Shown here piece by piece: positions 54,893 through 63,377 of a stretch of DNA of 64,000 nt (positions are counted from its first letter, which is position 1; each line of letters begins with the position of its first letter). Source of the DNA: Opitutales bacterium UBA2995 (GTDB lineage Bacteria; Verrucomicrobiota; Verrucomicrobiia; Opitutales; UBA2995); contig DDZZ01000035.1 of the NCBI GenBank assembly GCA_002346535.1, positions 24,417 to 88,416 of the forward strand. The letters run 5' to 3'. Below the pieces are notes generated by a model. The model saw only the letters and a list, made by a program, of their open reading frames with translations, had not been told where the DNA came from and ran no database searches. A program made the position numbers and the translations under genes.

Positions 54893-55282
54893 TTAGTTGA
54901 CAGTGACTTGATTCCTGCAGGAACCGGTGGTCTCAAATCCTGAAATGTTTGCCAGAATTGTATTCGCGATATTGTTTAAGACTTTTTGGTAAAGAAAGCT
55001 TGGTGCCGGTTATAAATACATTTGGAAAGGTGGTCAGCCTCATGACAGTTCGTCATTTATGATTTGGGTAGACAGGTCTTCGAAAAATAATTTTTCCACC
55101 TCCTCATAAACATCAATTCCAAGGTGTCCCAGCTTGCTTGACTTGAGGGCTCTTTATATTGCAGCCGTATCCACCAATGCACAAACGGCTTCAAAGCAGG
55201 AAAACTAATGGCCAAGCTTTGCGTTGGCCCAATCAAAGAGTTCCCGGTCATATTTGCGGTTGCTGGAGACTGCAATTTTCAT
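54893..55282 (-). pseudogene. Internally deleted D-lactate dehydrogenase (2-hydroxyacid dehydrogenase)
   Basis: From the ATG at 55282 the minus strand reads MKIAVSSNRKYDRELFDWANAKLGH, a TAG, FSCFEAVCALVD, a TAA, ALKSSKLGHLGIDVYEEVEKLFFEDLSTQIINDE, a TGA, then TFPNVFITG and, after two frame changes, NNIANTILANISGFET, ending at the TAA at 54893. These are the N-terminus and C-terminus of D-LDH; the NAD-binding core is deleted. At about 130 codons it has lost two-thirds of a 330-aa enzyme. Confidence 0.8.
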
Positions 55283-55365
55283 GGTTTCCCCTGGTTCCAA
55301 TGCAAAAGGGCTTGGTTTTTAGAATCGGCAACATTAACTTAAACCTTTTACCAGAGAAAACCGGT

Positions 55366-56448
55366 ATGACCAAAAGAATAATCATCCTTCACTTTGCTTT
55401 AATTATTTTGTTGGCCGGACCTGGGAACGTTTTGGCTAATCCTGATTGGACTGATATTGCTGAAGCAGATCTGAACCTCATGGGCAATTATGTGGGCGAA
55501 TGGTACAATGCGCCGGAAAAGTCTTACCAGCTGATCAACCCTGCACTTTCCGCTCAGGTTATTAATGTGGACGTGGGTGTTTACGATGTGCGTTTTCTGC
55601 AAAACCTCGACCGCAGGGCGGAAGATTATTATTCTGCTCGAGGCGTGCTTCTCGAAAATGGCAAGCTAGTCCATGAAACTGCTGGCTGGATTTTTGAGGT
55701 CGATGATGAGGGGCTTTACGGAATTGGATCCATTTACGGAAAGCAAGCAAAGTTCAAACTCAAGCGAGTGAGTTTAGAATCGCCTACTTTGGGCAAAAAA
55801 GCGCCCGAGGGAGCAACGGTGCTGTTCGATGGTTCCAGCTTCGATGCCTGGATTCACGCAGATGGTCGGCCACTCACTTGGACGCTGACTGAAGAAGGCT
55901 ACATGGAAGTGAATCCCAGCAAGTACCATAAAGATGCCAAACCACCCGTTGGTGGACCTATCATGACCAAAGAGTCCTTCAAGGACGTGCGGTACCACAT
56001 GGAGTTTCGCTATCCGGTAGAACCTGGATTAGCCGGGCAGGCGCGTGGCAATAGCGGGGTCTTTTTCCAGGGAAGTGATGTATCCATCGCCTTTGAGGTA
56101 CAGATTCTGAATAGCTATGGACTTGAAGGCTATTGGAATGAATGCGGCGCGCTCTACCGTATGGTGGGCCCTAAGGTAAACGCCGCACGACCACCTATAC
56201 AGTGGCAAACCTACGATGTGGAATACAAAGCTGCGCGCTTCAAGGCTGGGGAGCTGGTTAAACGCCCGCGCATAACCGTATGGCACAACGGTGTGCTTAT
56301 CCACCACGACCAGGAAATTTTCCATGGCACACAGCATTACCAGGCTAATCGGAGCAATCTTCCGCCGCAGGAGCCCGGTCCAATTTCCCTTCAGGACCAC
56401 AGCAATCGTATACAATTTCGCAATATTTGGATCGAACGATTGGACTAA
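55366..56448 (+). CDS. Exported DUF1080 protein (3-keto-disaccharide hydrolase domain)
   Basis: 360 residues from ATG 55366, chosen because it begins a clear signal peptide (RIIILHFALIILLAGPGNVLA). A first part of about 100 residues precedes the DUF1080 domain, which begins near 145 with ATVLFDGSSFDAWIHADG and continues SGVFFQGSDVSIAFEVQILNS, GALYRMVGPKVNA and ITVWHNGVLIHHDQEI. DUF1080 folds as a concanavalin-like beta sandwich; members act on 3-keto-glycosides or bind sugars. It opens the glycan region; a terminator follows at 56465. Confidence 0.85.
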   Translation: MTKRIIILHFALIILLAGPGNVLANPDWTDIAEADLNLMGNYVGEWYNAPEKSYQLINPALSAQVINVDVGVYDVRFLQNLDRRAEDYYSARGVLLENGKLVHETAGWIFEVDDEGLYGIGSIYGKQAKFKLKRVSLESPTLGKKAPEGATVLFDGSSFDAWIHADGRPLTWTLTEEGYMEVNPSKYHKDAKPPVGGPIMTKESFKDVRYHMEFRYPVEPGLAGQARGNSGVFFQGSDVSIAFEVQILNSYGLEGYWNECGALYRMVGPKVNAARPPIQWQTYDVEYKAARFKAGELVKRPRITVWHNGVLIHHDQEIFHGTQHYQANRSNLPPQEPGPISLQDHSNRIQFRNIWIERLD

Positions 56449-56464
56449 TTCCCTAAACCCTTTC

Positions 56465-56495
56465 GCCTTCCACTTATTGGATGGGAGGCTTTTTT
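56465..56495 (+). terminator. Intrinsic terminator after the DUF1080 gene
   Basis: GCCTTCCA pairs with TGGGAGGC (one T-G wobble) across a nine-base loop, followed by six T. Confidence 0.8.
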
Positions 56496-56504
56496 GTGTA
56501 TAAT
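56477..56504 (+). promoter_or_regulatory. Probable promoter of the XRE-cupin gene
   Basis: TATAAT at 56499-56504, a perfect -10, with TTGGAT at 56477-56482 as a weak -35 at 16-base spacing. It overlaps the terminator of the previous gene, 84 bases before the ATG at 56589. Confidence 0.45.
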
Positions 56505-56588
56505 CTATCGTGTAGCAGCTTTCTTTTAAGCTAAAAAATGAGCATTATTTAGTTGCAAAAGAAAATATTGGGCTTTGATTGAGGTCTT

Positions 56589-57134
56589 ATGAGTTCGGAA
56601 GTAATCAGCATGCCCTCCTTTGATTTCAGTATCTTACGCGAAATTAGAAAGCGATCGGGAATGACCTTGAACGACCTTTCTGAGAAAAGCGGTGTTTCCC
56701 TAGGGGGAATTTCCAAATTGGAACGGAATCAAAGCCAGGCGGAGGTGAATACGCTCTTCAAAATTGGCCGGGTGTTTGGAATGAGGGCCACAGACATTCT
56801 CACCTTAGCCGAAGCTCCGCTTTCCAGCAAAAAGCGATCCAACGAATATTATTCTGATGGATTTCAGCTTCAATCAGTTCGTTACGCCAAGGCCAAGTGT
56901 ATTATGGCCAGCACGAAATCGGGAGCCAGAATTTCCAAACCCGATGTACACCACGATGACCATGAGATCTGCTGGGTGTTAAAGGGCGCAATTCGACTGA
57001 TCCTGCCCAAAGAATCTCACGACCTAAAGGCCGGGGAAAGCATTCAATTTGATGCGATCCAAGAACACTCCTATGAGGCTCTCAAAGACAGTGAGATGAT
57101 GATCGTGCACTTGCTGAAAGACAAACGCTTTTAA
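56589..57134 (+). CDS. XRE-family regulator with cupin sensor domain
   Basis: 181 residues. HTH at about 10-65 (LREIRKRSGMTLNDLSEKSGVSLGGISKLERNQSQAEVNTLFKIGRVF). Cupin at about 105-180 (ISKPDVHHDDHEICWVLKGAIRLILPKESHDLKAGESIQFDAIQEHSYEA) with a possible metal-binding HHDDH. ATG 56589 has a good GAGG ribosome-binding site 6 bases upstream. Position ahead of GH88 and the oxidoreductases suggests it controls this locus in response to a sugar or acid; inference. Confidence 0.9.
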   Translation: MSSEVISMPSFDFSILREIRKRSGMTLNDLSEKSGVSLGGISKLERNQSQAEVNTLFKIGRVFGMRATDILTLAEAPLSSKKRSNEYYSDGFQLQSVRYAKAKCIMASTKSGARISKPDVHHDDHEICWVLKGAIRLILPKESHDLKAGESIQFDAIQEHSYEALKDSEMMIVHLLKDKRF

Positions 57135-57161
57135 AATGAACGGTCCGCCAGATTCAATGAA

Positions 57162-57323
57162 ATGGCTTTAAAAATTAAACAGGAAAGTAGAATGATCAGC
57201 GAAGAAGCCGCCTGTTGGCATTTGAATTTCATTCAATCCTGTCGCCCACAAGCGCGACTAGCTGCGTTGAATCTTTGGAAATCTTTCGGTTATGCACAAA
57301 CATGCACTCTATCCCGATTTTAG
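57162..57323 (+). pseudogene. Possible FecR N-terminal fragment (weak)
   Basis: 53 codons containing EEAACWHLNFIQSCRPQARLAALNLWKSF, which loosely follows the DUF4880 start of FecR-type anti-sigma factors. No continuation and no sigma factor nearby. It may be chance; the rest of the 248-base gap before GH88 shows nothing. Confidence 0.2.
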
Positions 57324-57382
57324 GCTTCGCCTTGCTCCTCATCACTTCTGGGCTTCTTGGACCGTCCATTTAAACACCGAGT

Positions 57383-58756
57383 ATGAAAATTAATACAGCA
57401 ATATTACCTGAGGATCTATCTTCCGCCCTCTCGCGCTTCTGGGCGTTATCGGGCCAAAAAATTGAGTCTATAGAAAACAATTACGACTTCGGAAGCGGGT
57501 CTCCTGTATTTACCCGAGATGGAAATTATACGGCAATGGGGTGGACGGAGTGGACTGAAGGATTTGTTTACGGGTCTTATTTTTTGCAGTTCGATGCTAC
57601 AGGCGATGATAAGTTTCTTGAGATTGGAAAGAAACACACCGTCGGCCGTATGGCCAGCCATGTAAGCCATATTGGAGTTCATGATCATGGCTTTAATAAT
57701 TTAAGCTGCTATGGTAATTGGTTGCGTATGATTCGAGAAGGCAAAATTGAAGGAACAAAGGGGGATATCGATTTCTGCGAACTTGCCTTAAAGGTCAGTG
57801 GAGCCGTGCAGGCATCCCGTTGGTCAAAAACGCATGAGGGGGGTGGATACATTTATTCCTTCAATGGTCCGCATAGTTTGTTTGTGGATACGATTCGCAG
57901 TTGTCGGATTCTCATGGTGGCTCACTTTCTTGGACATTCCCTAATGGGAGAAAACGATTCCCCCGTAAGCTTACTCCAGCGAGCGGTTCAACATATCACT
58001 TCAACCGCTAAATATAACATATTTTATGGTGAAGGACGGGACAGCTACGACGAGTGGGGACGTACCGCACATGAAGCAGTGTTTAACACCAACGATGGTC
58101 GATTTCGGTGCCCCAATGCCCAGCAGGGATTTAGTGGACTCACTACTTGGACTCGCGGTTTAAGTTGGGCCATGGTGGGATTTTCTGAAGAACTCGAATT
58201 CATAGAAACACTTGAAGACAAATCCTTTGCCGACTTGGGTGGCAAGGAAGCTTTCAAGCAAATTTGCTTGAAGGGCGCAAAGGCAACTTGTGATTGGTTC
58301 ATAAAAAACACGGCCACTGATGGCATCACTTACTGGGATGGTGGAGCACCTAATTTGCATCGATTAGGCGATTGGAGAAACGAAATTTCCAACCCATTCA
58401 ATGGCTGGGAACCTATCGACAGTACGGCCGCTGCAATTGGGGCTCAGGGGCTCCTGCGTTTTGGTCGTTATTTGGGCTTAGATTCCGAGGACGGGCAAAA
58501 ATATTGGCAGGCTGGATTGACATCCATGCAGTCTCTTTTGACGACACCTTATTTGAGTGAAGATGAAAATCATCAAGGCCTTTTGCTGCATTCCATTTAT
58601 CATCAGCCAAATGGTTGGGATAATATTCCGGAAGGCCAGAAAATTGCTTGTTGCGAATCCAGCCTTTGGGGCGATTACCATATCCGTGAAGCGGCTCTTT
58701 ATTTACAGCGAATTATCAATGACGAACCTTACTACACTTTCTTTGGATGCCTGTAA
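57383..58756 (+). CDS. Glycoside hydrolase family 88, unsaturated glucuronyl hydrolase-like
   Basis: 457 residues, an (alpha/alpha)6 barrel enzyme that hydrolyses the 4,5-unsaturated uronic acid at the non-reducing end of lyase products. The two catalytic Asp positions are recognisable: D101 in VHDHGFN and D169 in LFVDTIRS. Further marks are EPIDSTAAAIGAQGLLRFGRYL near 340 and the end ESSLWGDYHIREAAL. It has no signal peptide, so it would act in the cytoplasm after uptake of unsaturated oligosaccharides. It overlaps the next gene by 10 bases. Confidence 0.85.
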   Translation: MKINTAILPEDLSSALSRFWALSGQKIESIENNYDFGSGSPVFTRDGNYTAMGWTEWTEGFVYGSYFLQFDATGDDKFLEIGKKHTVGRMASHVSHIGVHDHGFNNLSCYGNWLRMIREGKIEGTKGDIDFCELALKVSGAVQASRWSKTHEGGGYIYSFNGPHSLFVDTIRSCRILMVAHFLGHSLMGENDSPVSLLQRAVQHITSTAKYNIFYGEGRDSYDEWGRTAHEAVFNTNDGRFRCPNAQQGFSGLTTWTRGLSWAMVGFSEELEFIETLEDKSFADLGGKEAFKQICLKGAKATCDWFIKNTATDGITYWDGGAPNLHRLGDWRNEISNPFNGWEPIDSTAAAIGAQGLLRFGRYLGLDSEDGQKYWQAGLTSMQSLLTTPYLSEDENHQGLLLHSIYHQPNGWDNIPEGQKIACCESSLWGDYHIREAALYLQRIINDEPYYTFFGCL

Positions 58757-59574
58757 GTCTCGATAAGTTGTGTATTCACACAATAACTACTAAGTCATGG
58801 AATTTGGAAACGGCTACTAAAAAATATTCTGCCTCGGGTGTAAAAGGAATTTCCATTTGGTTGGACTCTGCACATGCCTATAAAGGCGGCATCAAAGCAG
58901 CCGGAGAAATGGTGCGCAGTGAAGGTTTGGATATTGTGTCTTATGTGCGCGGTGGTTTCTTCCCGGCCTTGGAGTTATCCGATCGGCAGAAGGCCATTGA
59001 TGAGAACAAAATCGTTATTGACGAGGCTGCGGAGTTGAATGCACCGCTAATCGTTTTGGTTGTAGGGGCAACACCAGGGCAGTCCTTATGTGAGTCGAGA
59101 AGACAAATTGCCGATGGAATTGCCGCAGTATTACCGCATGCTGAGGCGGCTGGGGTTAAGCTCGGCATTGAACCGCTGCATCCTATGCATGCTGATAGCC
59201 GAAGTGCAGTCTCTACGATGGCCCAAGCCAATACTATGTGCGATTCAATTGACCATTCTCACCTCGGAATCGTTTTGGATGTTTACCATGTTTGGTGGGA
59301 TGATCAGCTGGAGGAGCAAATACGAATTGCCGGTGAGAAAGGTCGGCTGTTTGCATTCCACATTTGTGATTGGAAAAACCAACCGGAACACCCTTTGAAC
59401 GATCGTGGGCTTATGGGAGAAGGTGTTATCGACATCCCTCAAATTCGTTCATGGGCCAACGAGTCCGGATTTTCCGGATTCGAAGAGGTAGAAATATTTT
59501 CCAACAAGTATTGGGCCATGGATCAGGACGAGTACCTGGAACTCATTAAACAATCTTTCCTACAAACAGTTTAA
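58747..59574 (+). CDS. Sugar phosphate isomerase/epimerase-like TIM-barrel protein
   Basis: 275 residues of the xylose isomerase-like AP_endonuc_2 family: GISIWLDSAHAY near 32, VGATPGQSL near 100, GIEPLHPMHAD near 140 with a metal-ligand Glu, LGIVLDVYHVWWDD near 175 and the C-terminal GFEEVEIFSNKYWAM. Several His/Asp/Glu residues would hold a divalent metal. Members act as isomerases, epimerases or lyases on keto sugars. Start at ATG 58747 overlaps GH88, which suggests coupling. Confidence 0.82.
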   Translation: MPVSLDKLCIHTITTKSWNLETATKKYSASGVKGISIWLDSAHAYKGGIKAAGEMVRSEGLDIVSYVRGGFFPALELSDRQKAIDENKIVIDEAAELNAPLIVLVVGATPGQSLCESRRQIADGIAAVLPHAEAAGVKLGIEPLHPMHADSRSAVSTMAQANTMCDSIDHSHLGIVLDVYHVWWDDQLEEQIRIAGEKGRLFAFHICDWKNQPEHPLNDRGLMGEGVIDIPQIRSWANESGFSGFEEVEIFSNKYWAMDQDEYLELIKQSFLQTV

Positions 59575-59590
59575 AAAGGGAATCACATCT

Positions 59591-60751
59591 ATGAAAACAC
59601 ACACAGTAGGAATCATTATGAACGGTGTTACTGGCCGTATGGGCACGAACCAGCACCTGATGCGCTCAATCGTCGAAATTATAAAACAAAGCGGCGTTCA
59701 GGTTAGCTCGACGGAATCCATCATGCCGAATCCCGTTTTGATAGGTCGCAATGAGGTGAAGCTGAAGAAGCTTTCCGAAATGTCCGGAGTCGAAAAATGG
59801 TCAACCGATCTGGAAAAATATATGAATGATCCTGAGTATCCGATCTATTTTGATGCACAAAGCACCTTGCGTAGAGCGGATGCGGTAAAAGCTGCGGCAT
59901 CTGCTGGAAAACATATATACTGCGAAAAACCTACCGCCGTAGACACTGCAACCGCTATTGAGTTGCACAAATTTTGTGAGGACAAAGGAGTAAAGAGTGG
60001 AGTTGTCCAAGACAAACTTTGGCTACCAGGATTGGTTAAGTTCCAGAGAGCGGCCTCCAATGGATTTTTAGGGCGCATTTTTGCGGTAACAGGGGAGTTT
60101 GGCTATTGGGTCTATGAAGGAACCACTATTTCATCCCAAAGACCTTCCTGGAATTACCGAAAGGAAGATGGTGGAGGCATGATGATCGATATGCTCTGTC
60201 ACTGGCGTTACGTTTTGGACAATCTGTTCGGCCCAGTAAAATCAGTTCAGTGTCGTGGTGCTACTCATATTCCTGAGCGGGTGGACGAGTATGGAACGAC
60301 TTATAAAGCAACCGCCGATGATGCCGCGTATTCCATGTTCGAAATCGATGGTCCGGATGGGGAAATTATTGTGAACTTTAATTCATCTTGGGTGACGCGA
60401 GTGCGACGCGATGATTTGTTGACCTTACATGTAGATGGCACCAAAGGTTCGGCTGTAGTTACTTTGCGCGATTGCTACATACAACATTACAGTAACACGC
60501 CTAAGCCGATTTGGAATCCCGATATCGAGCAGCCCGTCAATTTCTTTGATGACTGGGCCAAAATCCCAGAACAGGAATTGTACGACAATGCATTTAAAGT
60601 GCAGTGGGAACTCTTCCTTCGACACGTCGTGCTTGATGAGCCGTTCCGGTGGACGTTACTCGAAGGAGCCAAAGGCGTGCAGCTAGCAGAGCTTGGGCTC
60701 AAAAGCTGGAAAGAGCGTAAATGGCTCGAAGTGGAGGACCTTGTGAAATGA
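59591..60751 (+). CDS. Gfo/Idh/MocA family NAD(P)-dependent oxidoreductase
   Basis: 386 residues. Rossmann start TVGIIMNGVTGRMGTNQHLM with a modified Gly-rich loop, AAASAGKHIYCEKPTAVD near 100-117 with the conserved EKP lysine, and a C-terminal domain with GGGMMIDMLCHWRYVLDNLFG near 195-215 (Asp, His typical of the active site). These enzymes oxidise or reduce sugar C-3 or inositol hydroxyls. Its TGA overlaps the ATG of the SDR gene (ATGA). Confidence 0.88.
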   Translation: MKTHTVGIIMNGVTGRMGTNQHLMRSIVEIIKQSGVQVSSTESIMPNPVLIGRNEVKLKKLSEMSGVEKWSTDLEKYMNDPEYPIYFDAQSTLRRADAVKAAASAGKHIYCEKPTAVDTATAIELHKFCEDKGVKSGVVQDKLWLPGLVKFQRAASNGFLGRIFAVTGEFGYWVYEGTTISSQRPSWNYRKEDGGGMMIDMLCHWRYVLDNLFGPVKSVQCRGATHIPERVDEYGTTYKATADDAAYSMFEIDGPDGEIIVNFNSSWVTRVRRDDLLTLHVDGTKGSAVVTLRDCYIQHYSNTPKPIWNPDIEQPVNFFDDWAKIPEQELYDNAFKVQWELFLRHVVLDEPFRWTLLEGAKGVQLAELGLKSWKERKWLEVEDLVK

Positions 60752-61518
60752 AAACTGCGGTTGTAACAGGAGGTTCCCGGGGAATTGGCTTTGGAATAGC
60801 GTCTAAATTGGCGGACGAAGGCTGGAATCTGGTCGTCAACGGAATGCGGCCCGAGGAAGGGGTTGCGGATGCCATGGAAACCTTGCGATCAAAGGATGTC
60901 CAGGTTGCGTATGCCAGAGGCGATGTAGGCTCGGTCGAAGGCAGAGGAAATATCCTTGAGGTTGCCCGTGAACTCGCTGGAGGCTCCGTCAACCTTCTGG
61001 TCAATAACGCTGGAATTACTTCTCCTGGTCGAATGGATATCCTTGATACAATTGAGGAAAATTTCGATTGGGTTATTGCTACCAATTTGAAAGGAGCCTT
61101 TTTTCTCAGCCAGGCTGTCGCAAGGGATATGGTTGAAACCAAAAGAAAAGACGACTCCTTCCAAGGGAGCCTCGTGAACATTACTTCCATATCATCAGCT
61201 GTAGTGTCCACGAATCGGCCTGATTATTGTATTGCAAAAGCCGGTCTCAGTATGATGAGCCAGCTTTTTGCAGCAAGGTTGGGAGAATACCATATCCCAG
61301 TTTACGAGGTTCGGCCGGGTATTATCAAATCGGACATGACGGTGGGCGTAACTGACAAATATGACAAGCTGATCGAGGAAGGCCTATGTGTCACCAAACG
61401 ATGGGGCATTCCTGATGATGTGGGCAAAGCAGTAGCAGCACTCGCTCGCGGCGATTTCCCCTACTCGACTGGTCAGGTGATCATGGTTGATGGCGCTTTG
61501 ACGATGCCACGTTTGTGA
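60748..61518 (+). CDS. Short-chain dehydrogenase/reductase
   Basis: 256 residues from the ATG at 60748, which overlaps the upstream stop as ATGA and has GGAGG about ten bases ahead. TGGSRGIG cofactor loop at 7-14, NNAGI near 85, catalytic Ser in SISS and YCIAK motif with Tyr and Lys near 155. C-terminal PYSTGQVIMVDGALTM. It could be a ketoreductase in uronate or keto-sugar metabolism (KduD-like) but specificity is open. The gene ends the operon. Confidence 0.88.
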   Translation: MKTAVVTGGSRGIGFGIASKLADEGWNLVVNGMRPEEGVADAMETLRSKDVQVAYARGDVGSVEGRGNILEVARELAGGSVNLLVNNAGITSPGRMDILDTIEENFDWVIATNLKGAFFLSQAVARDMVETKRKDDSFQGSLVNITSISSAVVSTNRPDYCIAKAGLSMMSQLFAARLGEYHIPVYEVRPGIIKSDMTVGVTDKYDKLIEEGLCVTKRWGIPDDVGKAVAALARGDFPYSTGQVIMVDGALTMPRL

Positions 61519-61544
61519 CTTGGCGCTGAGAGCTGATATAGGCA

Positions 61545-61574
61545 AGAGCTTCGAGCTCTGACGGGGTCTTTTTT
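61545..61574 (+). terminator. Weak intrinsic terminator after the SDR gene
   Basis: AGAGCT-TCG-AGCTCT stem followed after eight bases by TCTTTTTT. The gap before the T-tract makes it weak. Confidence 0.4.
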
Positions 61575-61623
61575 CCAGACGGCATTGCGAAGACCTAATA
61601 GCCCTACCATTAATGTAGTATCT

Positions 61624-63177
61624 TTAGTTGCCTGTCACTTCCCACCACCCGTTTTGTGGAGCCCAGTCTGGTTCCAGAACGGCAGCATGCTGGTGTTCTA
61701 GCGCCGGTTTATCGATAAGTCTTATTTTCTTCCTGTCCGCTACAAACTGCCGACTGCTGAAATTCGGATTGGGAACGGGAAACCTGGCGTCGACCTCTTT
61801 CAGCCAAGCTTGAAGTTTCTCAAACATCGACTGTTCAAGGTCCGAGTAGTTTCCTGCCAAATCTGTGCGTTCACCAGGATCGGCCACCAGGTTATAGAGC
61901 TCAATTCGATGATCTTCATAGTAGTAAATCAATTTCCAGTCTCCTTGCCGAATGATCGAAGATGGATCCCCTCTTTGATTGCTGTAGTGTGGGTAATGCC
62001 AGAATAGTGGCCTTTCAGCGATCGATTCGCCCATCAGTAAGGGTTTCAGGCTAACTCCGTCCATGTGTTGATCTGGCATAAGCGGAATGCCTGCTAAGTC
62101 TAAGAGGGTTGGGAAAAAGTCAGTCCCGGTAACAGGGGTATCCACCAGGCGGCCGTTTATGGGGCTTTTCGGCCACTTTATGTAATAGGGTTCACGAATA
62201 CCGCCTTCCCATTGTCGTCCTTTTCCTCCACGGAACGGTAAATTGGAGGTGGCCTTTCCGTCTCCAGCCGAAACTCCGCCATTGTCTGAAGTAAAGACCA
62301 CAATGGTTTTTTTGGTGAGACCCAGCTCATCGAGTGCATTCAGCACTTGTCCGATCGCACTATCCATGGCCTCGACCATACCACCATAAATCGGATGATC
62401 TTGAACTTGGCGAACCGGGGAAGTGCGATCGATCAGAAAGCGTTCCGTTGGTTTGGGCTGCGTCGCAGCCTTGGCGCGGTATTTTTCCCATAAGGCCCGG
62501 GTGGTTTGCAGCGGTCCGTGCACCATATAAAAGGACAAGTAGGCAAAGAAAGTTTCGTCCTTGTGCTTTCGAATGAATTTTTCCGCCTCATTGGCCAGTC
62601 TCATTGGTAGATACTCTCCTGCCGGTCCGCTTTCCATCCGAGGATTCGTGTAGGGCGAAAAATATCCTCCGGGAGGTGAGCCCCTGTGGTGCCCCCCAAT
62701 GTTAATGTCAAAACCGTGGTCGTCCGGATGGGATCCTTCACTACCCAAATGCCATTTCCCGGCGAAGAATGTGGTATAACCAGCTGCCTGAAATGCCTCT
62801 GCCACAGTAGTATCTTCATGGGAGATTTGATGGTTATAGATTGCTGGTAGCAATGGTGTGTTTCGTTGCCACTCCTCACCCATTTTTGCCCCGATCCAGT
62901 CGGTAATATCGATCCGCGCCGGATATTTCCCGAGCATGATGCTGGCACGCGACGGGCTGCATACTTGGCAAGTTGCATAACCGTTTGTGAATCGAACGCC
63001 CTCGTTGGCAATTCGGTCGATGTTGGGGCTTTCATAGAAGATACTGCCTTCCACGCTAAGGTCCCGCCAGCCTAGATCATCAGCCAGAATAAATAATACA
63101 TTTGGCCGATCCGATTTTTGGCCGGCCGCAACATTTAGTATCCATAGAAAAAGAAATAAAAAGAGTGTCTGTTTCAT
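61624..63177 (-). CDS. Exported type I (S1 family) sulfatase
   Basis: 517 residues from ATG 63177, chosen because it begins the signal peptide (MKQTLFLFLFLWILNVAAG). The N-terminal RPNVLFILADDLGWRDLSVEG holds the metal-site Asp pair; C73 in VCSPSRA is the formylglycine site, followed by GKYPARI. The enzyme needs a maturase, none being in the window. Further family marks are TTFFAGKWHLGSEG and VVFTSDNGGVSAG. Desulfates glycans outside or in the periplasm. Convergent with the SDR gene. Confidence 0.93.
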   Translation of the reverse strand: MKQTLFLFLFLWILNVAAGQKSDRPNVLFILADDLGWRDLSVEGSIFYESPNIDRIANEGVRFTNGYATCQVCSPSRASIMLGKYPARIDITDWIGAKMGEEWQRNTPLLPAIYNHQISHEDTTVAEAFQAAGYTTFFAGKWHLGSEGSHPDDHGFDINIGGHHRGSPPGGYFSPYTNPRMESGPAGEYLPMRLANEAEKFIRKHKDETFFAYLSFYMVHGPLQTTRALWEKYRAKAATQPKPTERFLIDRTSPVRQVQDHPIYGGMVEAMDSAIGQVLNALDELGLTKKTIVVFTSDNGGVSAGDGKATSNLPFRGGKGRQWEGGIREPYYIKWPKSPINGRLVDTPVTGTDFFPTLLDLAGIPLMPDQHMDGVSLKPLLMGESIAERPLFWHYPHYSNQRGDPSSIIRQGDWKLIYYYEDHRIELYNLVADPGERTDLAGNYSDLEQSMFEKLQAWLKEVDARFPVPNPNFSSRQFVADRKKIRLIDKPALEHQHAAVLEPDWAPQNGWWEVTGN

Positions 63178-63260
63178 AGGGCGAGAAAGAGTCAACCGCC
63201 TATTGGGCGGTGATACAAGTTGGATTTCCACAGAGCTTTCAAGTACCCTAATTCACCGGA

Positions 63261-63316
63261 GGAGCTACTTTAGCTGCGAAAAATTTCCTGACAAAAATCG
63301 CAGCTAAAGCAGCTCC
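63261..63316. repeat. REP-like near-perfect inverted repeat
   Basis: GGAGCTACTTTAGCTGCGA (63261-63279) and TCGCAGCTAAAGCAGCTCC (63298-63316) are reverse complements with one mismatch across 18 bases. The unit closely resembles the GTAGGAGC-type REP palindromes of Pseudomonas. It lies between divergent sulfatase genes, 62 bases upstream of the right-hand one. No second copy was found in the window. Confidence 0.7.
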
Positions 63317-63377
63317 TACTTTTTCAAATCGAAAGACCACTTGCCAGCGGAGGAATCATTTCTATTTTGATCCGTCC

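Noticed and set aside
57289..57297. DnaA box TTATGCACA
   Set aside because: Third match to the degenerate consensus in the window, which agrees with chance expectation.
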